A stretch of 64,000 nucleotides of DNA, from NCBI GenBank assembly GCA_965247505.1, contig OZ252020.1:1922001-1986000 (forward strand). The letters run 5' to 3'. A model generated the notes under the pieces. The model was given only the letters and a program-made list of their open reading frames with translations. It was not told the DNA's origin and did not search any database. The stretch comes from CAIYRG01 sp965247505 (GTDB lineage Bacteria > Pseudomonadota > Alphaproteobacteria > Micropepsales > Micropepsaceae). Numbering within the stretch: the first letter of the stretch is position 1; every line of letters begins with the position of its first letter. This document shows positions 35,409 to 44,936 of this stretch, one piece after another. The position numbers and the translations under genes are program-made.

Positions 35409-37385
35409 CTATTCGCTTGCCAGCGCGACCACGGGGTCCAGCCGGGCGGCCTTTCTGGCCGGCGCGTAGCCGAAGACCAAGCCGGTCGCAGCGGCGCAAG
35501 AAAAGGCAAGGATCATTGGCATCGCGGTGAAAAGAATTGGGGTTCCGAAAGTACGGATCGTCAGCGCCACTGCGACGCCTCCGATGATGCCGACAATGCC
35601 GCCAATGGCCGAAACCATGATTGCCTCTGAAAGAAATTGCTGAAGGATATCGCGCTGTCGTGCACCCGTTGCCATGCGAATTCCTATTTCGCGGGTGCGT
35701 TCGGTGACGCTGACCAACATGATGTTCATGATTCCAATGCCGCCGACGAGAAGCGAGATCGCAGCAACAGCAGCAAGAAATGTCGTTAGTGTGTTCTGGG
35801 TTGTTGTAACTGTTTCCAAAAGATCAGCCATATTCCGTATTCGAAAATCTGCCGCGCCATCATGCCGCGCACGTAAGAGATCCATGATATCGTCTTGGGT
35901 CTCTTCCATCGCCGATATATCGTTGACCGCCACCGTGATCGCGCCCAAGTGCCGCTGTCCGAAAAGGCGCATCATCCCCGTTGTGAGCGGAACGAAGACG
36001 ACATCGTCGGCGTCGTCGTTCGCCGACAGCGCGCCCTTGGGTTCCATCACCCCGATAACCTGAAACGGTGCATTGCCGACCAGGAAGTATTCTCCGATCG
36101 GGTTTCCACCATCGGGAAAAAGGGTGTGGTAGACGAGATCGCCTAGTACCGCGACCGGCGCATAATCCTCCATATCCTGCCGGGTGAAGAAGGCGCCCTG
36201 CGCTAAGTCCCAGTTCCGCGTGAAGGGCAAGTCGGTCGTCGTCGCGATGATGTCTTCGGGTCGGTAGTCGATATTGCTGTAGCGCACATTGTACTCGCCG
36301 CTTACGTCGGGCATGGAGGTCACGACATTCGGCAGCTCACCAATCGCTTCCGCGTCCTCGGGCGTCAACAAGACACGATCGCCCGCATCGCGCCCGCGTA
36401 AGGGGCGAATCATAATAAGATTCGTCCCCATAGAGCTGATTTGATCGACGACGCGCTGTTTTGCCCCCTCTCCCATCGCAAGCATGGCGACTACCGAACC
36501 GACACCGATGACGATTCCCAGAAGGGTCAATATGGTGCGAAAAAAATTCGCCCTCAACGCGCGCAGCGCCATATTGAGGGACTCGCCGAGCCCGGCAAAT
36601 AGGGAGGGCGTCTCGTCTACAACTTCCCTGAGCGCCACGCCACGTGTCGCTGCGGTTGTTTTCGATCCGCTGTCCGCAACGACTTCACCGTCGCGAAGCT
36701 CCACGATGCGGTGCGCGTGTGCGGCAACCTTGGCATCATGCGTAATAAGGATAACGGTGTGCCCCTGAGTGGCGAGCTCTTCGAGAAGCACGATGACCCC
36801 CTCGCCACTTTTTGAATCAAGGGCGCCGGTCGGTTCGTCCGCAAGAATAACTTCTCCACCATTCATCAAGGCCCGCGCAATCGATACGCGTTGCTGTTGC
36901 CCGCCGGAGAGTTGGGACGGGCGGTGCTCTAACCGGTCTCCAACACCGAGTTTAATTAGAAGCTCGTCTGCGCGGTTCTTGCGTTCCTCGTAGCTTACCC
37001 CGGCATATACGGCCGGTATTTCGACATTCTCCTCGGCCGTTGCGGTGGGCAGAAGATTATAGCTTTGGAAAACGAACCCAAAGGCTTCGCGTCGGAGCTG
37101 CGCTAACGCGTCGGCATCCAGCGCCGAAACGTCACGGCCCCCATAGCGATACGTGCCCTCGCTCGGCCGGTCGAGGCAACCGAGAATGTTCATCAATGTC
37201 GTTTTGCCGGACCCTGATGCACCCATAATCGCAAGAAACTCGCCGGCATGAATGGAAAGCGAAACCCCGCGCAGCGCATCGACCCGGACATCGCCTCCGG
37301 TGACGAATGTCCGCCAAACATTGTCGAGTTCGATTAGAGGCGTAGATTGGGCTGATTCTAACCCGCGCAGCGGTTGCTCGTTCAT
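35409..37385 (-). CDS. macB: MacB-type fused ABC exporter (ATPase + permease)
   Basis: 658 residues from the ATG at 37385. The N-terminal ATPase (about 15-240) has GASGSGKTT, LSGGQQQRVSIARAL, VILADEPTGALD and ITHDAKVA. One transmembrane helix, a periplasmic MacB_PCD domain and three C-terminal helices with IGIMNIMLVSVTERTREIGI follow. MacB pumps macrolides, peptides or siderophores from the periplasm through a TolC-like channel. The start is fixed by an ATGA overlap with the macA stop (37382-37385). Its substrate is not predictable. Confidence 0.95.
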   Translation of the reverse strand: MNEQPLRGLESAQSTPLIELDNVWRTFVTGGDVRVDALRGVSLSIHAGEFLAIMGASGSGKTTLMNILGCLDRPSEGTYRYGGRDVSALDADALAQLRREAFGFVFQSYNLLPTATAEENVEIPAVYAGVSYEERKNRADELLIKLGVGDRLEHRPSQLSGGQQQRVSIARALMNGGEVILADEPTGALDSKSGEGVIVLLEELATQGHTVILITHDAKVAAHAHRIVELRDGEVVADSGSKTTAATRGVALREVVDETPSLFAGLGESLNMALRALRANFFRTILTLLGIVIGVGSVVAMLAMGEGAKQRVVDQISSMGTNLIMIRPLRGRDAGDRVLLTPEDAEAIGELPNVVTSMPDVSGEYNVRYSNIDYRPEDIIATTTDLPFTRNWDLAQGAFFTRQDMEDYAPVAVLGDLVYHTLFPDGGNPIGEYFLVGNAPFQVIGVMEPKGALSANDDADDVVFVPLTTGMMRLFGQRHLGAITVAVNDISAMEETQDDIMDLLRARHDGAADFRIRNMADLLETVTTTQNTLTTFLAAVAAISLLVGGIGIMNIMLVSVTERTREIGIRMATGARQRDILQQFLSEAIMVSAIGGIVGIIGGVAVALTIRTFGTPILFTAMPMILAFSCAAATGLVFGYAPARKAARLDPVVALASE

Positions 37386-38659
37386 GGCAGCCCGCCCATC
37401 GGAGCTCCGAACCGCCTTCGCCAACGGTTGTTGCCGCGATCGTTGTCGTCGTTATCATCGTCACGGGCGCTGGAAACAACAATGACCTCTTCGTCTTCCT
37501 CCAAACCGGAAATGACTTCTGCATAAATACGGTCCGAAGCGCCAACCCGAATCTCGCGTGCAACGATGTCGCCATTGTCTGCCATCACCATCACGCTCGC
37601 CGGGCGGCCAGGACCTCCCGCGCCGCCCAAGACCGGTTGCGGGGAGCCGCCAACGATGGTGCCGGGCGCGCGATCATTTCTGCGCTCACCACGCGGCTCG
37701 TAACGAATTGCGCCGACCGGCACACGCAAGGTGTCATAAGCGGCAGCGACGACAAAAAAGACCTGCGCGGTCATCTGCGTCATCAACTCGCCGCCTTGGT
37801 TTTCGACATCAAAGAGCGCGGTGTAAAGCACGACGTTGTTCAAGACTTCCGGGGTCGGGAGAATCTGGCGCAAATGGCCGGTCCAACGTTGGTTCCCGCC
37901 GCCGAGCGTTGTGAAATAAGCATCCATGCCGATGTGAAGCTTTGAAACATCCGCTTCCGACACTTGAGTCGAGACCGTCATTTTCGAGAGATCCGCAATC
38001 TGCAAGATCGTCGGCGCGGTTTGGTTGGCGTTTAGCGTCTGCCCTTCTTGTGCGACAATGGATGAGACGGTACCGGAGAACGGCGCATAGATTCTGCTGT
38101 AGCCGAGTAGTGCCTCGTCTCCCTGTAACTCGGAGCGTGTCTGTTCGATCTCGGCCTGGGTGGAGCGCACTTGCGCGTTTGCTGATGCAAGCGAGGCTTC
38201 GGCACTGTCATATTCTTGCTGGCTCGTCGCGGTCTCCTCCATCAAGCGCTCTTGTCGCTCAGCCTGAATGCGCGCAAGCTGCAACTGTGCCCGGCGGTCC
38301 TCCAGTTGCGCCTGAAGTCTTTGTAACTGGGCGCGTATCGATGCGACATTCGCCATCTGCACGGTGGCATCGATTTCGGCGAGCAGGTCGCCTTCATTGA
38401 CGTGGTCGCCCGCCTCGACGTGAAGCATCTGAAGCTGACCCGAAACTTGCGCGCCAACATCCACGAAGGTGAGTGGTTGAAGGCTACCCGCCGAAGGAAC
38501 CACGTTTTCAATGTCGCCGCGCGTCACACGCGCAGTGTTGATTTCTTCTTCCGGGACGTCGCCGCCGCTAAAGCTATAGGCTAGGTAAACAACAAGGACC
38601 GCCACGCCTGCTATGACAAGCTCTCGATTTCGACGTGCGAATTCCAGAATCTTCTTCAT
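37382..38659 (-). CDS. macA: MacA-type periplasmic adaptor
   Basis: A 425-residue membrane-fusion protein. An N-terminal anchor (ELVIAGVAVLVVYLAYSF) precedes the lipoyl halves (VPSAGSLQPLTFVDVGAQVS and GRI/YAPFSGTVSSIVAQEGQT-like). The coiled-coil hairpin of about 60 residues (RAQLQRLQAQLEDRRAQLQL) and the barrel follow. It links MacB to the outer-membrane channel. It is first in the macA-macB-nodT-like operon. This complete set contrasts with the truncated adaptor at 3.6 kb. Confidence 0.94.
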   Translation of the reverse strand: MKKILEFARRNRELVIAGVAVLVVYLAYSFSGGDVPEEEINTARVTRGDIENVVPSAGSLQPLTFVDVGAQVSGQLQMLHVEAGDHVNEGDLLAEIDATVQMANVASIRAQLQRLQAQLEDRRAQLQLARIQAERQERLMEETATSQQEYDSAEASLASANAQVRSTQAEIEQTRSELQGDEALLGYSRIYAPFSGTVSSIVAQEGQTLNANQTAPTILQIADLSKMTVSTQVSEADVSKLHIGMDAYFTTLGGGNQRWTGHLRQILPTPEVLNNVVLYTALFDVENQGGELMTQMTAQVFFVVAAAYDTLRVPVGAIRYEPRGERRNDRAPGTIVGGSPQPVLGGAGGPGRPASVMVMADNGDIVAREIRVGASDRIYAEVISGLEEDEEVIVVSSARDDDNDDNDRGNNRWRRRFGAPMGGLP

Positions 38660-39076
38660 GTGCTGTGCCGAGTTGTACGCTTATTCGCGCGCGAAATCAG
38701 CTCCGCTGCTGATATGTTCTTGCGCTTGTTCATATCGAACTCTACCAGATCGAACATTACCAGACTGCAGGGCAAACTAGCCGAGTGGGGTCTTTCTTCT
38801 ATGTCAAAACGAACCTGAAATCCGGGCAATTTGTAACAAGCCGTCACCCAAGCTGGTGCCTCATATCGGGTAGTTTACCCGTTAACTAGTTGATTTTGTG
38901 TATATTTATCAATTTTCCAGCGTTTTGGCGCCGTCTCGAAGGGAACTCGGGCTAATGTCTCATACGGCGAATATCCAAGGCGAATATCCCTTAGGCCCCA
39001 GCCTATCCGATCATCTGGCACCTCAACCGTTAAAAACGGCCTTGCTCGCCCTTCGTGCCGGTTGAGCGCCACGCAG
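38660..39076. other. Intergenic region upstream of the efflux operon
   Basis: About 417 bases. Presumably it holds the macA promoter on the minus strand. A plus-strand 36-codon frame at 38955-39065 (MSHTANIQGEYPLGPSLSDH at its start) follows a weak purine-rich site and might be a small gene, but I cannot support it further. Nothing else stands out. Confidence 0.35.
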
Positions 39077-39373
39077 CTAAAGGGAAGCGCCGCCCGATTC
39101 GTGTTTGGCGCAAGAAGGCTCCTCTTTCTTCCTATCAGCCGGATCGGGGAACACCAGCACAGCACGCGTTCCACCGCTTTTGCGAGACGTCATTGTCGCT
39201 GTGCCGTGCACTTGCGATGAGAATGCGCGCATGAGCCGCGAGCCTACGCTAGCGTCGCGCACAGGCACTTTCATTCCGACACCGTCATCTTCAATTGCAA
39301 TCTGCAGATTTCCCTTGGCAAGCGCTTTTAGCGAGACACTGATCACTCCACCTCGCGCACGACGAAGCCGCAT
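39077..39373 (-). pseudogene. 3' remnant of a sensor histidine kinase (HWE/HisKA_2-like ATPase end)
   Basis: 98 codons matching only the end of a GHKL ATPase domain: GGVISVSLKA, then the G1-box-like LQIAIEDDGVGM, SRLMRAFSSQVHGTATM and GGTRAVLVFPDP. The phosphorylation domain and most of the ATP lid are missing. The frame loses kinase character at about 39360, next to an unrelated plus-strand remnant. It is therefore a broken gene left at a recombination joint. Confidence 0.7.
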
Positions 39374-39374
39374 C

Positions 39375-39539
39375 CGGATCCCCGAACAGGGTGCAGCGGG
39401 TCAGAGCCCCTTCACGCCCTCGCCCGACAATGTCGCGCTGGGATTTCTCGCCGGACTTGCGCGCGACAAACCGATCACCGCAGTGCTGCTTGCCGGTGTT
39501 TTCGGTGCGGCAGCATCATTATTTCGCGACAAAAAGTAG
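39375..39539 (+). pseudogene. C-terminal remnant of a small membrane protein
   Basis: A plus-strand frame ending DNVALGFLAGLARDKPITAV and then a hydrophobic stretch (LLAGVFGAAASLFRDKK). It looks like the C-terminal end of a small membrane-associated protein of the kind with a terminal glycine-rich helix. No start with homology-like sequence exists; the frame upstream is antisense to the histidine-kinase remnant. It abuts that remnant tail to tail at about 39375. Confidence 0.45.
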
Positions 39540-39724
39540 TTACCCGAGCGCCGGATCAAGGCGGGTTAAATTAAATTGATTTGGGCGTGGAACCCATCAC
39601 TGCTTCGAGCATTGTCTGATCAGAGCGGGTCCCGGTTCTAGACAAGGTCTATTTGCCCCCCCTCGACAGTCTGTCTCGGCGGCCTGCTCATTTCTCGCCC
39701 TGGCATTTCTTTAGAGTCGAAGCC

Positions 39725-41986
39725 TCAGTTCAAGAGCAAAATCGCAAAGCTCGGATTTTCGCTCTGCCAGACTTGTACAACCGACCACCCGGCCTGTTCG
39801 GCCAGTTTGGATATCCGCTCCACCGTATATTTGTGCGAGTTTTCCGTGTGAATTGTTTCGCCCTCGGATAGGGCAAAACACCGTCCACCGATCGAGAAAA
39901 CTTGCTCAGCTTTTGATACAAGATGCATTTCGATCCGGCATTTCTCGGCGTTCCAGACCGCGCGGTGCAAGAAAGACGTCAGGTCGATATCGGCGTCGAA
40001 TTTGCGGTTGATGTGCCCGAGAATATTTTTGTTGAATGCGGAGGTCACGCCCGCTTCATCGTCATAAGCGCTAAGCAGAACATCGGTGTCTTTGACAAGA
40101 TCGACGCCGATCAAAAGTTGATTGTTCTGTCCCAAAACCCGCTTGCAGGATTTCAGAAGTTCTATGGCCTCCTTGGGTTCGAAATTGCCGATTGTCGAAC
40201 CGGGAAAAAACCCGACAAGCGGGGCCGCGCCAATGTTCTTTGGGAGCGCGAGTTCCTTTGTAAAATCGCCTGGGACGGGAAAAACCTTTATGCTGCGATA
40301 ATTGCGTGCAACGCGTTCGGCCAAGCGATGAAGATGGTCTGAACTGATGTCGATCGGTACATAGGCGCTAAAATGAGATGTCGCGCCAAGAAGAATTTCC
40401 GCCTTTTTCTCGGAACCAGTGCCGAATTCGACAAGCGCTGAACCCTCGGCAACGCGGCCGCTGAGTTCGGGTGCAATCTTTTCGAGCAGCGCGAGCTCCG
40501 TTCGTGTTGGATAATATTCCGGTAAATCGCAAATCAGATCGAAAAGACGTGACCCCTCGGCATCGTAAAAATACTTGCAGCTAAGCCGTTTCGGAGTTGC
40601 CGAAAGGCCTGCATAAACCGAGTCCAAGAAGGCGGTGGATTCGTCTGCCTCAAATTTTCGCTTCGGCGCGCGCAAATCCTCCGCCAAGCGCAAGCCGGAG
40701 AACTGCCAACGCTGATGGGGATAAAAGAAATTTCGATAGCTCGGGCGAATATGATTCTTCGGCGTTGCGCAGGCCCCACCTTTGAGCACCATCTGGTTGA
40801 TCATAAACTTGCCGTTATACTCCGCGACCGCGCCCGAGAGCGGTGCAAAGCCCGGATAGGGTGCGTAGGGGCTCGCGGTCCATTCCCAGGCATCGCCAAT
40901 CATTTGTTTTAAGGGTGCGCTGCCGTCCTGCGCGGCGAGCGGGCGATAATAACGGCCAGCGCACAAATTGCCCTTTTCATCGCCTGCGATAGCGTGCGCG
41001 TGTTCCCATTCAGCTTCGGTGGGAAGCCGTTTGCCACGCCACCTTGCATAGGCGTCCGCTTCGTAAAAGCTGATATGGCTGACCGGAGCGTGTAGATCGA
41101 CCGGGCGCATCCCTGAAAGCGTCATGGTCTGCCAGGCGCCCTCCAAATTTTGCCAATAGAGCGGCGCTTCCCAGCCTTCCTTGCAGACAATTGCCCAACC
41201 GTCGGAGAGCCAAAGAAGTGGATTGCGATACGCGCCATCTGCAATGAATTCGACCCACTCCCCATTTGTTACTGGTCGGTCGGCAATGCGATAGGGCTCC
41301 AGTAATACGCGATGGCGCGGACGCTCATTGTCGAACGCAAAGTCTTCGCCGCCATGCCCTATCTCAACCTCGCCACCGTCCATATCGATGAATGCAAGTG
41401 GCTTAGAGCTGCGCACCAGCGCAGGAAAATACGGACCATAAGTGGGATGAAGCGGATTTTGGGAAAAGGCGTGCAGGATATCGGTGAGTAGGAGTTCTTG
41501 GTGCTGTTGCTCGTGATGGATGCCAAGCTCGGTAAGCGCCGCGACGTGCGGGTCCGAGCCGAGCGCCGTTTCCTCCAAAAGTGCGGTCATCGCGCGATCG
41601 ATATGGGCACGGTATTGGCCCACTTCCGACGCGCTCGGGCGGGTGATGAGCCCGCGCTCCGCACGCGGATGACGAGAGCCCAAAGATTCGTAGTAGGAAT
41701 TGAAAAGATAGCCATAGGAGGGATCGAATAGGCTGTAATCGGGTGCAAAGCGCTTGAGCAGAACGGTTTCAAAGAACCATGATGTATGGCCGCGATGCCA
41801 TTTCGTCGGGCTGGCGTCCGGCATCGACTGAATCGATTGATCCTCGGCCGTCAAAGGCGCAGCCAGCGCCTCTGTTTCGGCTCTGATGTCACAGAATTGT
41901 TCTATGAGCGCCGCTGGGCCGGTTTCGGCATGGGCTTCGTCATTCTCCGCGCTTGCCGCGGAGGCGGTCTCGTCTTGCGCGGTCAT
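39725..41986 (-). CDS. EgtB-EgtD fusion: ergothioneine biosynthesis
   Basis: A 753-residue fusion of two ergothioneine enzymes. Residues about 1-430 are EgtB, the iron sulfoxide synthase. It has a DinB-like front with HRGHTSWFFE and the iron-binding HHEQQHQELL, then the FGE-sulfatase domain with YRNPLLWLSDGWA, WRGKRLPTEAEWEHA and GDAWEWTASPY. Residues about 435-753 are EgtD, the histidine trimethyltransferase, with KYFYDAEGSRLFDLICDLPE, VEFGTGSEKKAEILL and VDLVKDTDVLLSAYDDEAGV. EgtD acts before EgtB in the pathway, so the fusion channels trimethylhistidine to the C-S bond-forming enzyme. No egtA/C/E genes are adjacent. Confidence 0.94.
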   Translation of the reverse strand: MTAQDETASAASAENDEAHAETGPAALIEQFCDIRAETEALAAPLTAEDQSIQSMPDASPTKWHRGHTSWFFETVLLKRFAPDYSLFDPSYGYLFNSYYESLGSRHPRAERGLITRPSASEVGQYRAHIDRAMTALLEETALGSDPHVAALTELGIHHEQQHQELLLTDILHAFSQNPLHPTYGPYFPALVRSSKPLAFIDMDGGEVEIGHGGEDFAFDNERPRHRVLLEPYRIADRPVTNGEWVEFIADGAYRNPLLWLSDGWAIVCKEGWEAPLYWQNLEGAWQTMTLSGMRPVDLHAPVSHISFYEADAYARWRGKRLPTEAEWEHAHAIAGDEKGNLCAGRYYRPLAAQDGSAPLKQMIGDAWEWTASPYAPYPGFAPLSGAVAEYNGKFMINQMVLKGGACATPKNHIRPSYRNFFYPHQRWQFSGLRLAEDLRAPKRKFEADESTAFLDSVYAGLSATPKRLSCKYFYDAEGSRLFDLICDLPEYYPTRTELALLEKIAPELSGRVAEGSALVEFGTGSEKKAEILLGATSHFSAYVPIDISSDHLHRLAERVARNYRSIKVFPVPGDFTKELALPKNIGAAPLVGFFPGSTIGNFEPKEAIELLKSCKRVLGQNNQLLIGVDLVKDTDVLLSAYDDEAGVTSAFNKNILGHINRKFDADIDLTSFLHRAVWNAEKCRIEMHLVSKAEQVFSIGGRCFALSEGETIHTENSHKYTVERISKLAEQAGWSVVQVWQSENPSFAILLLN

Positions 41987-42119
41987 GATGCCCTCTTAGC
42001 GGGTAATCCGTTTCCGATGGGCCGCCCGGCGGCTATGCCGCAATGCCAAGACGACGCGTTGGCCAAAACTAATCCCCCCTGCGGCAGATGTGAAGCACCC
42101 GCTCCACAAAAGCTTCACT

Positions 42120-44384
42120 TCAGGCCTCGTCACCCGGGGTCTTCTCCGGGCGCTCTACAAGTTCTTCGGGCGCAAAATCGTCCACCGCAATGGCCTTGCG
42201 GACGGTTTTATTGGCATTGTTAAGGATATCGGCATCCTTGCGGCTTAGTGCGCCTTCGGCCACTAGCGCTTCCAAATCGGACAGCGCCGCGCGGCCTGTT
42301 ATTCCCGCCTTGCGAAGTTTTTCTTCGATGGAATCGCGTATAAGCGCCGCCGCAAACCCCGCCTCCATAAGCCCGGTGGCGTCCGAACTGTCCTCGCTCA
42401 CATAGATTCCCGCAGTGAGCCTTTCGCGGGTTTCACCTGCCGCCAAAATGAGCTTCGCGCAAGCATGAGATACTCTGCCGCTAGGTGGTCTGTGGCGCCG
42501 GCCCCAGGGAAACGCGATAATACGCAGCAACCACGCGACCGGACGGTTCGGCAGATCGACAAGAGCCTGGTCTAGCCGATTTTGAATGTCGTAAAGCGAC
42601 ATCCGGTGATTCCATTCCACAAGCGGAAGGTCGGCGGCAGGCATCCCGTCGCTCTCAAAGCGCTTCAGCACGCAGCTCATCAGATAAAGTTCGGAAAGAA
42701 CGTCGCCCAATCGCGCGGAAATGCCCTCGCGGCGTTTTAATCCGCCGCCCATAGTTCCCATTACGAGATCAGAGACCGCAGCGAAGGTTACACAAGCGGC
42801 ATGAAGGCGTCGGTACATTACCCCAATGCCGCGCACCTCCGGCGTGCTGGCGAAAACTGCAAAAGTCAGATTGTGCCAGAACGCACGAACGATATTGGAA
42901 GTCGCATCTGCAACATGCGCCCATAATTCTTTGTCAAAGGCTTCGAGCGATTCCTTCGGGTCCTCAAGGTTGGCGGCCTTCATCTCGTTCAACAGATGCG
43001 GATGACAGCGGATCGCGCCTTGTCCGAAAATCATAAGGTTGCGAGTCAAAATGTTTGCGCCTTCGACGGTGATCGCAACAGGCACGCTTTGATAGACGCC
43101 GAAGAGATAGTTGCTCGGCCCGTCACAGATGCCGCGCCCGCCATGTATGTCCAACGCGTCATTGAGCGCCGTGCGCATTCTCTCTGTCGAGTGATATTTC
43201 AAAATAGCGGAGAGCACGGAAGGCTGCTCGCCCGCATCGAGCGAACCGGCTGTGAGTTTGCGCGCTGCGTCCAGCGCATACGCGTAGGCGGCAATGCGGG
43301 CAAGCGGTTCTTCGACACCTTCGAAGCGCCCAATAGGAATTCCAAACTGGCGCCGGATGCGGGCATACGCCCCCGCATAGCGCGCGCAAAAAATTGCTGC
43401 TCCCGTGCCGAGCGCCGGAAGCGATATGGCGCGCCCCGCCGCAAGGCTGTCCATGAGCATGCGCCAGCCCTGCCCAATGCGTTCCTGGCCACCGATAATC
43501 CATTCCATCGGAATGAAGACGTCGTCGCCTTGAGTCGGTCCGTTCTGAAAGGCTTGACCTGCCGGGAAATGGCGGCGGCCGATTTTTACGCCGTCCGTAT
43601 CGGTCGAAACCAATGTGAGCGTGATCCCAAGGTCGTCAGCTTCGCCGAGAAGATGATCGGGGTCGAAGGCGCGAAATGCGAGACCTAAGATCGTCGCTAC
43701 AGGTGCAAGCGTGATGTAGCGCTTGTCCCAAGTTACGCGTAAGCCCAGCGTGCGCGCGCCTTCATGTTCGCCATAGCAAACGATGCCTTTATCCGGCATC
43801 GATGCGGCGTCCGATCCAGCCTCCGGGCCTGTCAACGCGAAACAAGGAATCTCGTCGCCTCTGGCGAGGCGAGGAAGATAGTAATCGCTCTGCTCTTTGG
43901 TGCCGTAACGTAAAAGAAGTTCAGCAGGCCCTAGCGAGTTGGGCACCATCACAGTTACCGCAGCTGTCGGGCTACGGCTTGCGATCTTCATTACCACCGC
44001 GGAATGCGCCAGAGCCGAGAAGCCAAGGCCACCCCGCTCTTTGGGGATGATCATCCCCATGAAGCCATTGTCGCGAATAAAGGACCAGACCTTGTCGGGC
44101 AGATCACCCGCGCGGCGGATTTCCCAATCCGAAAGCATCGCGCAAAGCTGTTCGGTCGGCCCGTCGAGAAAAGCGTTTTCCTCCTCGCTTAATGCCGGGT
44201 TTGGATAATCGCGCAGTTTTTGCCAGTCGGGCTTGCCGGAGAAGAGTTCCCCATCCCACCAAACCGTTCCGGCATCGATCGCGGCCTGTTCGGTATCCGA
44301 AATGGGCGGCAGCATTTTGCGGTACCATTTTAGGACGCGCTTGCTGAGCGCATTTCGCCGCCATTCCACCAGTTTATTGGCCAT
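42120..44384 (-). CDS. FadE-type acyl-CoA dehydrogenase
   Basis: A 754-residue flavoprotein for the first step of fatty-acid beta-oxidation, of the long bacterial FadE class with a DUF1974-type C-terminal extension. Seen: GMIIPKERGGLGFSALAHSA, CFALTGPEAGSDAASMPDKG (FAD/substrate loop), RRQFGIPIGRFEGVEEPLAR, the catalytic-region ALNDALDIHGGRGICDGPSN, and the C-terminal helical domain. A shorter terminal extension than E. coli FadE is likely within the family range. It is divergent from the bufferin operon. Confidence 0.93.
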   Translation of the reverse strand: MANKLVEWRRNALSKRVLKWYRKMLPPISDTEQAAIDAGTVWWDGELFSGKPDWQKLRDYPNPALSEEENAFLDGPTEQLCAMLSDWEIRRAGDLPDKVWSFIRDNGFMGMIIPKERGGLGFSALAHSAVVMKIASRSPTAAVTVMVPNSLGPAELLLRYGTKEQSDYYLPRLARGDEIPCFALTGPEAGSDAASMPDKGIVCYGEHEGARTLGLRVTWDKRYITLAPVATILGLAFRAFDPDHLLGEADDLGITLTLVSTDTDGVKIGRRHFPAGQAFQNGPTQGDDVFIPMEWIIGGQERIGQGWRMLMDSLAAGRAISLPALGTGAAIFCARYAGAYARIRRQFGIPIGRFEGVEEPLARIAAYAYALDAARKLTAGSLDAGEQPSVLSAILKYHSTERMRTALNDALDIHGGRGICDGPSNYLFGVYQSVPVAITVEGANILTRNLMIFGQGAIRCHPHLLNEMKAANLEDPKESLEAFDKELWAHVADATSNIVRAFWHNLTFAVFASTPEVRGIGVMYRRLHAACVTFAAVSDLVMGTMGGGLKRREGISARLGDVLSELYLMSCVLKRFESDGMPAADLPLVEWNHRMSLYDIQNRLDQALVDLPNRPVAWLLRIIAFPWGRRHRPPSGRVSHACAKLILAAGETRERLTAGIYVSEDSSDATGLMEAGFAAALIRDSIEEKLRKAGITGRAALSDLEALVAEGALSRKDADILNNANKTVRKAIAVDDFAPEELVERPEKTPGDEA

Positions 44385-44513
44385 TTGAGTTCCTTGATCG
44401 GTAATGCCCCGGGCAATCCCCCGGCTTCTCGAACGCCCCGCTTAAGTCTGCCACGGCGCAACACAGTTTTTCTAGGAACGGTTGTCGCACCCATAAGAAA
44501 TGTGCCTTCGGGC

Positions 44514-44539
44514 GTAACCGATCAAGGCTGGTGGGCGAA
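44514..44539 (+). promoter_or_regulatory. SigF-type ECF promoter of the bufferin operon
   Basis: GTAACC (44514-44519), 16 bases, then CGAA (44536-44539). This matches exactly the Caulobacter SigF consensus GTAACC-N16-CGAA as I recall it. It lies about 95 bases before bufA, the known kind of SigF target. I saw no second full match in the window. Confidence 0.8.
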
Positions 44540-44633
44540 CTTCTTGGGTAGGGAGGCCCTCGCAGGCAACAAATGGCTCTGTGAGCTCCGTTTTCCCTAG
44601 CGAATTTTCGAATCGAAATCCAAGGAGAACTCT

Positions 44634-44909
44634 ATGTCGAAGAATACACTCTTTAATGCCCGTACCCTTATTGCTGCGGCAGCCGCCGTAGCGATTGGTG
44701 GCGCTGCCACAGCATTGGCACAAGGCGCGCCCGAATTTACCGCTGAAAAATGCTACGGCGTCGCAAAAGCGGGCAGCAATGACTGCGCCGCCACCGGGAA
44801 TAATTCCTGTGCCGGTCTTTCGGTCCTTGATGCCGATCCCGGAGCATGGCTCTACGTGCCGACCGGCGTCTGCGCCAAGATCGTCAACGGCAGGACAGAA
44901 GAGGCCTAA
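44634..44909 (+). CDS. bufA1: Bufferin precursor BufA1 (DUF2282)
   Basis: A 91-residue exported precursor peptide. After the signal sequence (IAAAAAVAIGGAATALAQG) comes the four-Cys core: EKCYGVAKAGSNDCA, NNSCAGLSVL and PTGVCAKIV. In bufferins, Cys residues are converted to thiooxazoles by the BufB-BufC pair, making a copper-binding peptide. It has a strong ribosome site (aaggagaactct) and a SigF-type promoter. It is first in bufA-bufB-bufC-bufD. With bufB broken (next feature), it may stay unmodified. Confidence 0.93.
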   Translation: MSKNTLFNARTLIAAAAAVAIGGAATALAQGAPEFTAEKCYGVAKAGSNDCAATGNNSCAGLSVLDADPGAWLYVPTGVCAKIVNGRTEEA

Positions 44910-44936
44910 GTAGGCATAAGGGCGGGGCGTCTGGCT

